NCBI RefSeq assembly: GCF_000002425.4 | Contig: NC_037272.1 | Location: 15,017,599 to 15,081,598, forward strand | Source of the DNA: Physcomitrium patens | Taxonomy: Eukaryota > Streptophyta > Bryopsida > Funariales > Funariaceae | Direction of reading: 5' to 3' | Length of the DNA stretch: 64,000 nucleotides | Part shown: positions 11,662-26,049 of the stretch, piece by piece | How positions within the stretch are numbered: position 1 is the stretch's first letter | Layout: each line of letters starts with the position of its first letter | Position numbers and translations under genes: made by a program | The notes under the pieces: generated by a model | What the model was told of the DNA's origin: nothing | Database searches by the model: none | The model's input: only the letters and a program-made list of their open reading frames with translations

Positions 11662-13070
<1,409 letters not shown>

Positions 13071-13673
13071 ATGGCAACCACTGCTCAAACTTTGGGTGGA
13101 ATTCAGGCGTTGAGCTTCTCGGCTAATTGCAGCTCTGTGCAGAAGCTGGGCGATGGCCTGGTGCGGGACAAGAAGATGTGCCCACCGGCCCGGAAGCACT
13201 TTCAGGTGCGGGCTATGGCACCTAAGAAGAAGGTGAACGCGTATGATGATGCGTGGAGCAAGCAATGGTTCGGAGCGGGGCTGTTTGCGGAGAACACCGA
13301 GACGGAGTCTGTCGACATCGTGAAGAAGCTAGAGAAGAAGAAGTTGTTATCACAGGTGGAGAAAGCGGGGCTTCTCAGCAAAGCCGAAAGCCTGGGCGTC
13401 AGCTTGTCGCAGATTGAGAAGCTGGGGCTGCTGTCGAAGGCAGAGGATCTCGGATTGTTGACCCTGGCGGAGAATTTCGTGACCACCAGCCCTGCGTCAT
13501 TGGCTTCACTCTCGCTTCCTTTCATTGTGTTGGGCATTGCCATTCCTATCCTCGTCCCGGACAGCTCCACCGCCGTCGTCATAGCACAGAATGTCGTCAG
13601 TTTGGTGTGCTTGGCAACCGCTGGAGGTTTGTTTGTAGGAAGCGTCGTATTGAGTGGATTGCAAGAAGAGTAG
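13071..13673 (+). CDS. RIQ: RIQ1/RIQ2-like thylakoid protein (DUF1118), chloroplast
   Basis: A single-exon gene of 200 residues starting at ATG 13071 in a good context (GCTATGGC). The first ~48 residues are a Ser/Ala/basic transit peptide ending around QVRAMAPKKK. Then follow KYDD-like NAYDDAWSKQWFGAGLF, a charged helical region with two repeats of the pattern EK-x-GLLSKAE-x-LG (near residues 101-130), and two hydrophobic helices (LASLSLPFIVLGIAIPIL and AQNVVSLVCLATAGGLFVG) before the end SGLQEE. This layout is that of DUF1118 proteins. In Arabidopsis, RIQ1 and RIQ2 sit in grana thylakoids and affect LHCII organisation, grana stacking and non-photochemical quenching. Which of the two it corresponds to cannot be told. 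The gene looks intact. Confidence 0.88.
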   Translation: MATTAQTLGGIQALSFSANCSSVQKLGDGLVRDKKMCPPARKHFQVRAMAPKKKVNAYDDAWSKQWFGAGLFAENTETESVDIVKKLEKKKLLSQVEKAGLLSKAESLGVSLSQIEKLGLLSKAEDLGLLTLAENFVTTSPASLASLSLPFIVLGIAIPILVPDSSTAVVIAQNVVSLVCLATAGGLFVGSVVLSGLQEE

Positions 13674-14580
13674 GTTATTCTAATCGAATAGTATTTCATA
13701 CCTCTATTACAGTTGTCAGCGGTACATCTGTAACCTTACCGAAGAGTAGTTTTGTATATGGAAGTTGAGTCTCCGGATCAGCCACCGCTGTCATCGGTCG
13801 CTCTTCTCTCTCTTTCTCTTTCTCTCTGAAGTGTGCTTGCTACATGCAAACCCATACAGCAAGTCTTCTGGAAATCACCAACTAGAAGGATCCCAGATTT
13901 AGGGGAGCAATTTGTACAACAGAGATTCGAGCAATGTTTAAACCACGCTGGACTCCAGCACCAATTTCTATGAGTCAATTTGTGGGTATTGTGTGAGAGA
14001 ATTCCAGTGACTGTCAGACTCGGTTATTATTCCCTATCAATGACTTGGACTACACCATAGCTGAGTATATGAAAATCTATCCTACATTGTTACACATCAA
14101 ACCATACACTGTGCTTCAGGACACAGGAAACCCACATCTGTGCATCACTAGCTGGGGAATGGGCTCTCTCTCTCTCTCTCTCTCTTTTATTCTTTTTGTA
14201 TTTATGGATGTTTATATATATATATATATACAATTAATTAATTAAGTAATTGATTTATGTTCCTTCTTGCTTGCTCTCTTTCTCTCTCTTTCTGTGTGTG
14301 TGTTTCCGAAGTAGAAAGGAATGGACGAAGAGGAGCGGTGAAGGACTTCGTTTTTCTTTTTTTCTTTTTCTTTTTTCCCATTATCTGAGTGTTGCAGGCT
14401 TTAGAATTGGAGTTATGAGCTGCCTCATGGGCCAAGGAGCTGCAACAATGCATGGTCATTTCTCGGGTTGGCAATAAAATAGTGTACCTTTGTATTGGGT
14501 GGAGATCATCTTCTTGTATGATTGTTTGTGTTTTGTTTTGTTTGTTAGTTGTTTTTCCCCTCATGTTTGTATTTTAATAG
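13674..14580 (+). other. 3' flank of RIQ-like gene
   Basis: It is moderately GC-rich at first, with pyrimidine microsatellites ((TC)n near 13800-13830, 14165-14185 and 14270-14295) and (TA)n near 14213-14230. AATAAAA at 14474-14480 could be a poly(A) signal, either of a long RIQ 3' UTR or of a separate short transcript. A stretch after GTTGCAG near 14396 has a short open frame ending at a TAA near 14475, but nothing identifies it. Confidence 0.35.
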
Positions 14581-15835
14581 ATTTTTTTTTTAAGTTGTAG
14601 ATATTGTTGCCAACCATTGAATTGCAACAAACATGTTTTGCTTGTGCCCATATTTGTTTTCAGTCTAAAAATCTCTCAGTATCGGTTCAAAAGTTGTACA
14701 ACACCAAATTGTAGAAAAAATGTATCACAACTCTATCTATAGTAATGCATGTTTGTGTTCATAAGTTATATGTTATTGTATTTTTATAGAAAAAATTATA
14801 CCCTACTTTTAAAAAAATAAGGAAGTTATTTTTGAGTATTTATTTATTTTATAATATTTATTGTGGATATTCATTTTTTCTACACTATTTAGAACTTATA
14901 AAAAATCGTACATAGAAAATATATAAAAAATCAATCTCAAATAAACATTGATTTTTTTAGTATATATTTAAATTATATAAAAATATTCAAATACAAAATA
15001 AATCCTTCACAACATTATTAGATCCTTTGTTATATCTAAAAATGGTATTAAAGAGACCAAATGTGCTAATAACTACTTCCAACAATAAAACATTGTTAGT
15101 GAGATGTTTTGAGGCCAATAGAAAATGAACAAACTAGAATGTAAATTCAAAACCTTCAAAATTTGAATATATCATGTGAAAAGATCTTTACATAGAAAAC
15201 AAAGCTCATGAATTGATGTTAGAAGAAACAATAATACTCACAATTACATAAGTATACTTTGATAACATGTATAAATCTTATGCCAAAACTTTATTATATA
15301 TCTATATATATTTTGTGAATATACACAATAAAGATTCATATCAAAATGAAAAAATAATAATGATGAAAATAAAACTGAAGAAAAATCCGTGATAAGAATT
15401 TCAACAAAGAATTCATTTTGGTGGATGTTTATGTAGGTGAAGCTTTGTAACTAACTAGGATCACAATTTAGAGGTAATTTAAAAAAAAAAAAAGTATGCA
15501 TCTTAACAGGATTTTATAATGGAAGCTAAAAAATCAATAAAATCATTTTTATAAATTGTTCCATTTTTATAAATTTTTAAAAACTTGCTACTTTTTATAA
15601 ATAGTCGATGAATTGTCAAAATAAATTGATCAAAATAAAATTAGACATTATAAAATATAAAGAAGTTAATTATTTTGTATTTAAAATATTATTTATAAAA
15701 ATTAATAATTCATTTGTCGAGCTATATTTTAATTTTTATTATTTTAAAGGAATATATCAAATTTTATAAAGATTTTATTACCAATTTATAACATTATATA
15801 TTACTTTAATTTTTAAAGTACTTTCATTTATGTTG

Positions 15836-15878
<43 letters not shown>

Positions 15879-16004
15879 ATGTGTGTTTATATGTATATAA
15901 CTAGTGAAAACCTATTTTGTTGGAAAAAAAAAAGGTATTAAATTTTTATTTTTAGTTGTTAAATAAAAAATCAACCACTCTGAAAAGAATGTAGACCAAG
16001 CAAC

Positions 16005-16035
<31 letters not shown>

Positions 16036-17000
16036 AGAAGAAGAAGAAGAAGAAGAATACACACATAAAAATGGAATCATTTAAGTTTTTTAAGTATTAT
16101 TGGCAAACATAATTCTTATTTACTACAACAACTTAAATAGTTGAGCTAATAGAATTTTTGGATAAATTATAATCATGGTAGTGTTTTTGTCTTCATTATT
16201 GAACAATTAGTGCATTGTGGAAAGGCAACATAATTTTTTTTATTGTTAAAGAATAACATATATTTTTAGTCAATAAGAAGATTTCTTTGTCTCAACTAAT
16301 AATAAGGTTTTTTATTTTTTATTTTGATTTTAGTCGACTTATCTCATCTTTGTATTTTTAGAAGCAAATACTTTGTAAAAATCCCAAACGCTCTATGGAT
16401 ATTTTTGATTCTATCATTCAAGTTGATCTATTTTTTTTATCAATACAATAGGTTATTGTAAAATAAAAGTTTTTTCTATCTTTACGAAAGGTGGTAGCAA
16501 CCACCTATCCTTCAAAACTTCAAAAGAGTAAGATAGTGCCTTAGGTCCTATTCCTAGCTCAATATTAATTCTGAACTTGAATCCCTAAAATCCAAATCTT
16601 CAACCAAATCTCACCTTTTTACTTAGATTTGACATAGATCCCTACCTACAACAACTTGATTTATAATACCCACATATTAGATTAATTTAAGCTTGCCCAT
16701 ACAATATAAGATGTAATAATATAGGATTTTTCTTCCTTCAACATCAAAGATTGGAATATTAGATATATAATAATGTAAATAATATACTTTAATCTTAAAT
16801 AGGTCTCTTAAGTCCTTTGTGGCTAAAAAAATCTTGTATATTCTTATAACAATAATAGTCCACAAAACATTAATAACATACATGAGAATCTGATGTTGTA
16901 TTATGTATATTCTTGCTTGAGAATACATTAGACACCTAATTGTGGAAGATAAGTAGAAATGCAACAATAATCCTACCAAGTCTAATAGGGCCTTAAATAA
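14581..17000. repeat. AT-rich gene-free stretch with microsatellites
   Basis: I see no gene. The notable simple repeats are (TA)n(TG)n at about 15835-15890 and a long A-run followed by (GAA)n at about 16003-16058. The rest is AT-rich DNA without recognisable domains. Confidence 0.55.
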
Positions 17001-17650
17001 ATTTTAAGTAATCTTTAATAACCTTAATCAAACTTTAACCAATCCTAAATAAATTTAAAAGAAGTTACAAAAGAAACACAAATAGGTCATAAATTAATCT
17101 AAAAAAAAAATAACAAAAAAATTCTAAAGAAATATAAGAATAAAATATTAAAAAATAATAATAATACCATCAAAAAATACTATAAATAATTTTAAAAAAT
17201 AACAAAAAATCCTAAAAAATATTAAAAATAAAAATTCTAAATAAATCCTAAATAAATCCTAATTCAATTCTAGTTAATTCTAATTGAAATTTTAATGTAT
17301 TTTAATCAAATCTTAAAGCAAATCCTAATTAAATTTTAATCAAAATCCTAATTAAAATCCTAATAAACTTGAATAAAATCCTAGATCAATTTCTAATTAA
17401 ATCCTAATTAAAATATTAATGAGCCTTAATCAAATCTTGGATTAAATTCTAATGAAATTCTTATCAAATTCTAAATCCTAATCAAATCCTTATTAAATTC
17501 TAATCCATAATTAAATCCTAAATCTTTGACTAATCCTAAGAATATTCCAAATAAATCTTAATTAATTACTATAGCTATTTAAAATCTCAATAAATATTCA
17601 TTTAATTGTAGATCTTGACTAAAATTTCACTTAGACTTTAATCAATAAGA
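17000..17650. repeat. Degenerate short-period repeat field (AATCCTAATTAAA-like)
   Basis: Over about 600 bp the sequence repeats variants of AAATCCTAATTAAA and TTAATCAAATC every 10-17 bp, with many substitutions and small length changes. This is an old, heavily decayed minisatellite or tandem array. No coding signal is visible. Confidence 0.6.
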
Positions 17651-19099
17651 AATTAACAAGCATACAAAATTTGAGAAGAATCAAAATTACTACTTATAAG
17701 AAAAGCTTCCAAAACAACTCAATTGTTGGCCACCCTCATTCTTTGATTTGAATTTTGATCTTTCAACAAAGATTTTCTCTTATTGAACTATTTAATTACT
17801 CCAAAATTTAGCTTTTGTATAAATATTTAAGTCTAAATTTTTTTCACAAATCTTTGCTTCAATCAAATCAACAAATATTGCTAGATTGCAATATTTGTCA
17901 TAAAACTAACTTTCAAATATCATCTTAAGTCTACCTTCTATTGCCACTCTTTGATTGACAAAAAACCTTGGAATTGCCATAGGTATACAATTTTGGCCTT
18001 AGGATCTGATTTCAATCTAGGTTCACAACCAATCTTCTTTGGATATCAATTTTTGATAATTTGAGGTAATATTTTCTTAAATCTGTTGTTAAATCTTTGT
18101 TAAAGATGCCTATATTATTTATTAATTTTATTTACTTTAATTTGAGGCATTTATGCCTTTATAAAGTAAATAGAAGTCTTTTTTATAAAAGATAGTATTA
18201 AGATTAAAATTTATACTACCTTCCTATCATTTATCTTTATTTTTTTATTAAATATTTTTATTAGGTTATTTTATAATGATATCCATATTTTTTTTTTACC
18301 ATAATTGAATTACCACACAATACTAAAAAAAATATATTAAAAGCTCTTAAATTTCCCTTTTATATCTTAGTAGCTATTCAAATTCTAATCTCTATTTTAA
18401 GAAGATCTTCATCAATCACGATTTTCATCCAACTGATTTTCATCCATCTTAGTCTTCATCCAATTAATCTTCATTCATCTTAATCTTCATCCAATTAATC
18501 TTCATCACTTCCAATTTTTAACAAACTAATCAAATATAATTATTGTAATTTGTGTGGTAACTATGCATGATTTATCTTTAGAGTAATATTTTTACTAGCC
18601 TAAGTTATTGATTTAAAAAATATCTCATTAATATTATTTATTTTTAGCTCATACATACTCTTAAATATCCAAGATGGTTGCTAAAAAATAAAATTTAAAT
18701 TATTATTTTTTTTGTTTTTTTGAAAAAAAAATCTCAAAAATTTATAAAAAAACTTTAAATGGATATAATCTATATTATTCCTACACCTAACTTCTAGTTG
18801 CTAGTTGGTATAGATGTTATTGCTAATACTTCTATCACTTTTATTGCTTTAATGCTCCTAGCTTTTTAGCCGTTTTATTTTTATCTAATCCTTAATAACT
18901 TTCTTCTATTTATGATATATTTATTATATTTTTCTTCAAATATCTTCTAATAGTGTTTTCCAAGTCAACCTTACTTCATGTAGTAAGCTAATTTTGCTCC
19001 TTTTAGGTTATTTCTTAGATAAGTGCTGTGGATCTCTTCCATTTTAATCCTCTTTTGGTCCCATGCATGCTAATCATTTCTATTCCTAATTCTTAGCAA

Positions 19100-19136
<37 letters not shown>

Positions 19137-19250
19137 CTTTTCTTCACTTTGGTATTAAGAACAAAAATTTAATGAATATAAATATAGAAGTGAAATATTT
19201 TTCAAAGATAGATGAAAAAATAAAAATAAGAAATTATATATATTCAAGAA
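17650..19250. repeat. AT-rich stretch with a CATCCAATTAATCTT tandem repeat
   Basis: I see no gene. Near 18405-18515 a roughly 15-33 bp unit built from CTTCATCCAATTAAT and CTTCATTCATCTTAAT repeats three to four times. A long (TA)n lies at about 19101-19133. Confidence 0.5.
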
Positions 19251-19700
19251 GAAACTACAATAGCTATTGCCAAAAGACAAGAAAATTATAGATCCTTGAA
19301 ACCAGACAAAGCAAAAAAAAAGTTGATAAGAGTAAAAAAGGCCTTACTCTTGCTTCTATATATACTATCTAATTAGGAGCTATGTGGTGACATTCTTTAG
19401 GACCTCCAAAATACATCCAATTCATAAGACACATGTCTAACTTTCAAGACAAGCTTCCTATATGTATATCATATGTCCAACTTATATCACAAGTCACCAA
19501 TATATGCAATATATGGCTAATTTTTTTGCTAAGTTTTCAACCTATCAATCACTTATAGATACATATAAAGGTGAAGCTATATCTATGAAGCTTCAAAGAA
19601 GCTATTCTGTAAGATATCATTAAATTTAATTACTTTTATTTATTTCTATCTACTTGTATTATTTAAGTAACCATTGAAATAAATATGGATGTCGATGAAA
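19250..19700 (-). repeat. LTR remnant, minus orientation, chromovirus family
   Basis: The reverse complement aligns with the LTRs of elements 1-3. It shows CTATTGCCAAAAGAC near 19265, the TATA box and hairpin region (AAGGCCTTACTC) near 19335-19370, GGAGCTATGTGGTGAC, the doubled AAGCTT block near 19590-19605, and an LTR start near 19700. No internal region is attached. It is considerably diverged from element 1, so it is old. Confidence 0.7.
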
Positions 19701-20600
19701 TTTGGTCCTTTTAATTTGTCAATAGCTATTGCTTTTACTTAGATTATTTTATTGTCCTTAGATTTTTCAAGATTATAGTTATTGATGATAATGTAAGATT
19801 CTACCAAATAATGATACAATGCAATTTTATAAGTCTTATGAGTAGAAACAAAAGTGCTTATCACATCCTTGAATGACTATCATTTTTTTTTTGTTTTTGG
19901 AGCTGCCCTCAACTCCTTGATTAGAGATCTGCTTCCTATTTGTATTTCAGCTCCTATGCCACTAGATTGCTCTTGGCCGCTTCTTTGGTCAACCATCCTA
20001 CCTACCACTGATTACATCAATGTTGCAATAACTTTGTCATAATTGTAATAGCAAGAACCACATGATTCAAACTTATGCATAGTTGCCAATGTATAATAAT
20101 GTCTTTTTTTATGCCTATAAAAGGTCACAACAACCTCTTACTTTTCAAAATTTCAAAAAAATGAATTATTTTCTTATGCACAATTCCTTATCCAACATCA
20201 ATTTTTGATCTTAAATCCCTAAAATCCAAATCTTCAATTACATCTCATCTTTTTACTTAGATGTGATATAGATTTATACAAACAACAATTAGATCCATAA
20301 TATCCATATGCAAAATTAGTCCAAATCTACTATTTAGTATAAATTTTTCATTTAATATAACATCTAATAATATAAGATTTTACTTTCTTTAATATCAAAG
20401 ATTGTAATAGTGGATAAATATTAATATAAATGATATATATTGGCCTTAAACTAATATTTTAAGCTTTTTGTGGTCCAAATAATTTTACATATTCTTAAAA
20501 TTTTCCAAAAATAATAACAATACAAATAATATTAACAATACACATGAAAATTCTAAGAAGGAGTAGATTGAAAGCTTTTAAAATCTCCTTCCAAATCCTA
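19701..20600. other. AT-rich stretch, no gene recognised
   Basis: I see nothing convincing. A 62-codon open frame near 19854-20042 has no recognisable motif. Confidence 0.4.
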
Positions 20601-20619
20601 TCATATTGAAAGCTACAAT

Positions 20620-22180
20620 ACCAATTTATTTTGCCTTTAAGTGAATAGCTTTGAGATAAGAATATGGTTTAAAGGACATAATAGTAATGGCAAGGACGGC
20701 TTATTTAGCATAGAAAAACTTGAAAGGATTAGAATATTGATGTATTAGATTGCTACAAAGCTTATTTTATTGTACAAAGCTTCAATTAAGTTCTTGGATT
20801 CAACTATCATAAGAATTTCTTCTTAGGCATTTAGATTCAATCCATCCAATTGATGCTTATTCTTGTTGCCGAAATGAATTTATATGTTCATCAAATAGAT
20901 GTTGAAATTGTATTTTTGAATGGCTTCTTATAAAAAGAGATTTATATATAATTTTTTAAAGATATCTCTTTTCTTTGCTTTAGAATAATATATTTTATTT
21001 ATAAGATCTTTTATAAGTTGAAACAATCCTCCTACAAATGATTTAAAATCATTAATCAATTTTTGACAATCTTTGATTTTCTTAACTTAACTACAAATAA
21101 AAACATATATTACATACAATGTAGCTCAGATTTTATTATCATCAACTTTTATATCAATGATACTTTTATTGCAGCCAATGGCCTCTTGTTCTTCTATGCC
21201 ATCAAGACCTAATTGCATTCTTGCTTCTTCGTTTTCAACCTCAAAGAAATTCATTACATATTAAGTTTACAAATCTTAGAAGATCCTCACTATAGTTAGC
21301 TCTTCATTACCTAAACTCTATATTTTAAGCAAAAATTAGCCAAATTTGGTTTTTTTAATATCCAACCTATCTTGACATAACTTATTGTTAGAATTCACTT
21401 GTCTACTACAATTTACCCTTCAACTCCAAAAGAAAAGTAACTCTATATTGAATTTTTTTATACTAATGTTAGCTTATTAAATTGGACTAGCTTGTATACA
21501 CATCACAATATTGCTTTTGCCATCAACATGCTTACCCAATACATGCACAATCTGGATTTCATCCATATTTGTGCATGCAATCACATATTCCAATATTTTT
21601 GTGGCACAATAGGATTTTAATTCAAATATCGGTATTTTGCTTATGTTTTATATCTTTTTTATGGATTCAGTAATATTAATTAGGCTAAGAAAATCAATAA
21701 AAATGCCACACATAGAGGTATATTTTTCTCTTTTCAAATAATATTGGTAGTGAGAGCTTTACTTGCTAATGTTCTAATAAGTTATTCAATATCAAAAGCC
21801 AAATATATAGCAATGGCAACCATGGCTTTTAAATTGGTATGGCTCTAACTATTGCTCCACAATCTTTCCTACTAAGAAACTCTCAGGCAACCATTATTAA
21901 TCTACTACAACAATTAATCCACACTTCTCTTTGTTGACATTATCAAATTTTCACAAATAAAGTACATTAGAATCTGGTATTATTTCATTTGCTAAGTTGT
22001 TATTCTCAAGAAAGTTCAATTTTAATACTATTCTATTCATGACATGTATGCTAAAATTTTTATCAAGTCTTTTTTTGAACCAAAGCTTACCTAAAATTTG
22101 CTATTGTTTGGCCTATTTGAAAGAAAAAATCCACCAATACCATAACTTGGTTAAGTGGCTATATTATAATTATGCATTTA
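20620..22180 (+). mobile_element. Decayed Ty1/copia pol fossil
   Basis: Plus-strand reading shows copia reverse transcriptase and RNase H landmarks in the right order: VHQIDVEIVFLNG near 20895-20935 (family pattern QMDVKTAFLNG), a KLKQSSYK-like segment near 21015, and AKYIAMATMAFKLVWL near 21795-21850 (family pattern AEYxAxxxA..WL). A terminal segment resembling the end of copia pol runs to about 22120. It is very broken, with more than ten interruptions, and no clear LTRs were found, so it is old. Confidence 0.65.
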
Positions 22181-22344
22181 ATTAATCAATCATAGTATTG
22201 TATTAAAAATAGAATAAATAATTGCATCATATCATGGAGATGCAATTCTTTACGTTGTATCTTTCTTGATAAAATAAACTTTGTATAAATCTCACATTTA
22301 AAAAGAATTATATAATAGCTTAAACTTTCTTAGAATCTTGTAGT

Positions 22345-22440
22345 TTTAATAGTAGTAATATTAGAAATGTTAAGCTATTATATAAGAATGGTTAAGCTAT
22401 TATATAATAGCTTAATCTTTCTAATATTACTACTATTAAA
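22345..22440. repeat. Near-perfect 40-bp inverted repeat (hairpin)
   Basis: The arms 22345-22384 and 22401-22440 are complementary at 38 of 40 positions, with a 16-bp loop. The arm begins TTTAATAGTAGTAATATTAG. It may be a small foldback transposon remnant or simply a hairpin. Confidence 0.7.
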
Positions 22441-22566
22441 TTTATAAAGCATGCTAATTAGTTTCTAGCATTTGAAGAAGTTACATTAGATGCGATCAAT
22501 CATTAGATTATCATAAATATTTATTTATTTATATTCCAATAATTATTAAATAATTTATGTTCTTTC

Positions 22567-22608
<42 letters not shown>

Positions 22609-23147
22609 AGAAGGAAGAAATGTGACTTTTGTTTTTGATTTAGGAATTTAATAGCAATTAAGAAATCTTTATATTTAAGAGTTAAAGTAAAAAGTCACAA
22701 ATTTCAAATCTTTTGATTGATTGATATTATGAAGCTTTACTTAGTTAGTTTTATGTTTTGAAAAACCAATTTGAAGGTACTAAGAAAAAAATATGAGGTA
22801 AAATACACATTATTTTGTGTGGCATGGATAGTGTTAGGTTTATTTTATAAGGTGGTTCTAGAAAAAATTGAGATTTTGTATTAAAAATGACAAAAAATGA
22901 CTAAAAATTTAAAAATAAATTATAAAATATATTATTTTTATTATATTTTTAATTTTAAGAATAAAGATTTAAATTGGCATATTTAGATTTTTAATAAGAA
23001 AAAATTATTTATTTTATTTTATTATTTTTCAGATTCTTTTTTATTCATGTTATATCAAATAGTTAAAGCTTCTAAAAAATATGATATTTTACTAAGCAAA
23101 TGACCTTAATAAGGCTTGTGCACTATGGGCTTTTAAAAAAAGCTTCA

Positions 23148-23180
<33 letters not shown>

Positions 23181-26040
23181 CATCTTAATTTAAATATTTT
23201 GCAGAATTATTAATAATTATAATTTTATTATTATAATTTTTTTTAGAAATTTAAAAATATTTATTATTTTTAATTTTTTTTATTCTTTTTTGTATTATTT
23301 TTACATTGGTTTTTTAATTATTTATGCAATGTATTGAATAACTATTGTATTTAGTTTAATTTACATTCTTTAATTGATTTTTCTTATCATGTTATCTATA
23401 TTTAAGTTTTTAATTTTTTTTCTTATTTGTCAAATTGCACTATTCTGTAATTATGTTATTTTCACATTGGATTTATTCTGCTTTTATTTATGTCACAAAC
23501 ATCCATATCATTCAAGTAATTTGATGTGAGTAAATAGCATATTAACTAATAGTACAAATTTTGTTAAAAACATATATGTCTACATACATTAAATATTGGA
23601 ATATTGAATTATCTAGATGTTTTATGCTTTTTGAAACTATATATAATTTTCTTTAAAATATATAATTTTTAAAAGTTTATATAAAAATTTAAAATTTAAT
23701 TTTTTTTGTAGATTATATTCTTTTAGGAATAAATTTAGAAAGCATTAAATGTTTTTATATAATTCAAAGTAATTCTAAATTGAAATATTACTATTTATTC
23801 ATAGTAACATATTATAAGTATTCAAGATTTAATTTTTAAATACTTATAATATGTTATTATATGTAGATATACAAACGTATTCACTCATTCAAATCTTATA
23901 ATATAATTGTAATTACTTCTTTATATATTTAGCCTTATTTATCATATTTTATGAATTATTTTTTGCATTTTTAAAAAGTAGTATTATTTTTTTGGATATT
24001 TTTTTTCATTAAAAATCTTAAAATCTTACAAAGAAAATTATTAGAAAAATATATATTTCAAAAACCAACTTAATAAACAAATATAGGAAAATGGATTAGT
24101 TCTAATAAATATAGGCAAAGATGAAAGAAAACATTAGAAAATCTTAACTTTTGAAATGTCAGAAATATAAGTTGATTGATTATTTGTTTTTTAATATTAT
24201 TTTTATTTTTGTAGTGATTGAGAAGTGCTTCAAGGCCAATTATAGATAATGACATGGGCTACTTAAATAGAATGTTGCACTTGCTGTAGTATGTTATTTT
24301 TGTATTATTGCATAGATGCTTACTTTCACAATAGAATTAAGGATTTAGAAGTCATAAGTTGCACATCTACATGCTCAATGCAAAACCATGTTAATATTGT
24401 ATAGTAAAAGAAATTCATTTTGCATGTTTATTTTTTGTTTATGTCAAGTAAAAGAGGTTTATGAAAAAGTAGATAATTGTGTTACATGTATTGAAATCAT
24501 TTGCTACTTTGGACTGAGATATGAATTATAAAATGAAGTAAGAAGGAAAAATAATAAAAATAAATAAAAAAAATATTCAAATATTGTTTATATATTATAA
24601 AAAACTTATGGAGTAAAGATTATTTTAGTGCCATTTGAATTCAATAATAATGTACATTTTTTTTGAACATAAGTCTTGTAATAATTAAAGAATACTTAAA
24701 AAAGTCCACTAAAATAAGTTTTGGAAATGCAAAGAGGTTTTTTTTTAGAATTATTTTCCAATTAGCTTAGAAGGTATATATTGACTCAGATATATATATA
24801 TATATATATATATATGTGTCATAACTATTTTATATAAATGATTAGATATCTGAAACAATTATTAATATTTTTTTAATTTTTTTGTTCATAATTTTTGATC
24901 ATATCTAGAATAGAATATTACAAAACAGAACTTAAATAAAAATAATCAAATTTTCAAGTACTTTTTATTGTTGTAAATTACAATATTAACATTTTAACTA
25001 TGTTAAAAAGACTTTTTGTGTTTGAAATTAAAAGTAAGTAGAATAAAGTTTCTACAAAACTTCAGAATCAATGATTAAAGGTAGATTATACATATTATTT
25101 AATTATTCATCATAGATGACTTTTTAGAATTTCTCAAAAAATATGTTTTAATTATAAAAATGTTTTTTTTGTTGTTTGTTACATATTAGAATTTCTAAAT
25201 CCTATAGAATTTGTTTACAAAATTTTCCAGGATATTTGAATTGTATTAAAAGTAAAAGAAGTTGATATTAAATATGTTTTTTTTTATTTTAAAATTCCAC
25301 ATTTACAAACAAAGAAATTAAGATAATATTAGAGATTTACATTTATATTAAAAAAATCAAAGTACAAATCTTTGCAAATCAAATAATTAAGTCACTCAAA
25401 GTATTCAAAGTTGTCAAAACTTATAGCAATAAAAGATTTAAATATGAGCCTTTAGATTAATTTTTTATTTTACATATAGGTAAAAAAATTTTGACAATGA
25501 AAATGGTGTGACACAAGTATCTTTTATATAAAAAACAAAATAACATTTAAAGAACTATAAGAGAACTTAAAGGCATGTTATAATGTAGAATTTATTTACT
25601 TTTAAGAAAGTATTTTAATATTTTAGAAGACATAATATCAATAGTATTTGATTGTGTAACTTAATAAAAAAAGCATGATAAAAAAGAAATTTTTGAAAGT
25701 TTAGATTATGTAAGAAAGATGTAAAATTTAGAAATTTTAAAGAACACCACTAAGTAAAGGCCCCACTTTAATTATGTAGACACATCTTCTATCTCTACAC
25801 ATACATACACACACATACACAAATTCATTAATTTAAAAAACAAAATAATAAGATATCATAAAATATTCAAACTTATCATGCTTTAAAACCTGACATAGTT
25901 ATATTTTAAGTTCTTAAAGTTTCAAAAACTAAATTCATAAATAAATATGAAATTTCCAATAATTTTTTGGCATCTACTCAAATTATGTGCAATAATCTAA
26001 TGATAATATTTTAAAATAAAAGAATGCACCAAATGCATCA
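22441..26040. other. AT-rich gene-free stretch
   Basis: I see no gene in about 3.6 kb. (TA)n tracts lie near 22577-22605, 23149-23175 and 24790-24815. Open frames are short and compositionally biased. Confidence 0.5.
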
Positions 26041-26049
26041 ACATCAACA

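Noticed and set aside
14045-14477. Short frames in the RIQ 3' flank
   Set aside because: Built mainly from TC and TA microsatellites with no conserved motif. One could be a small terminal exon, but there is no support.
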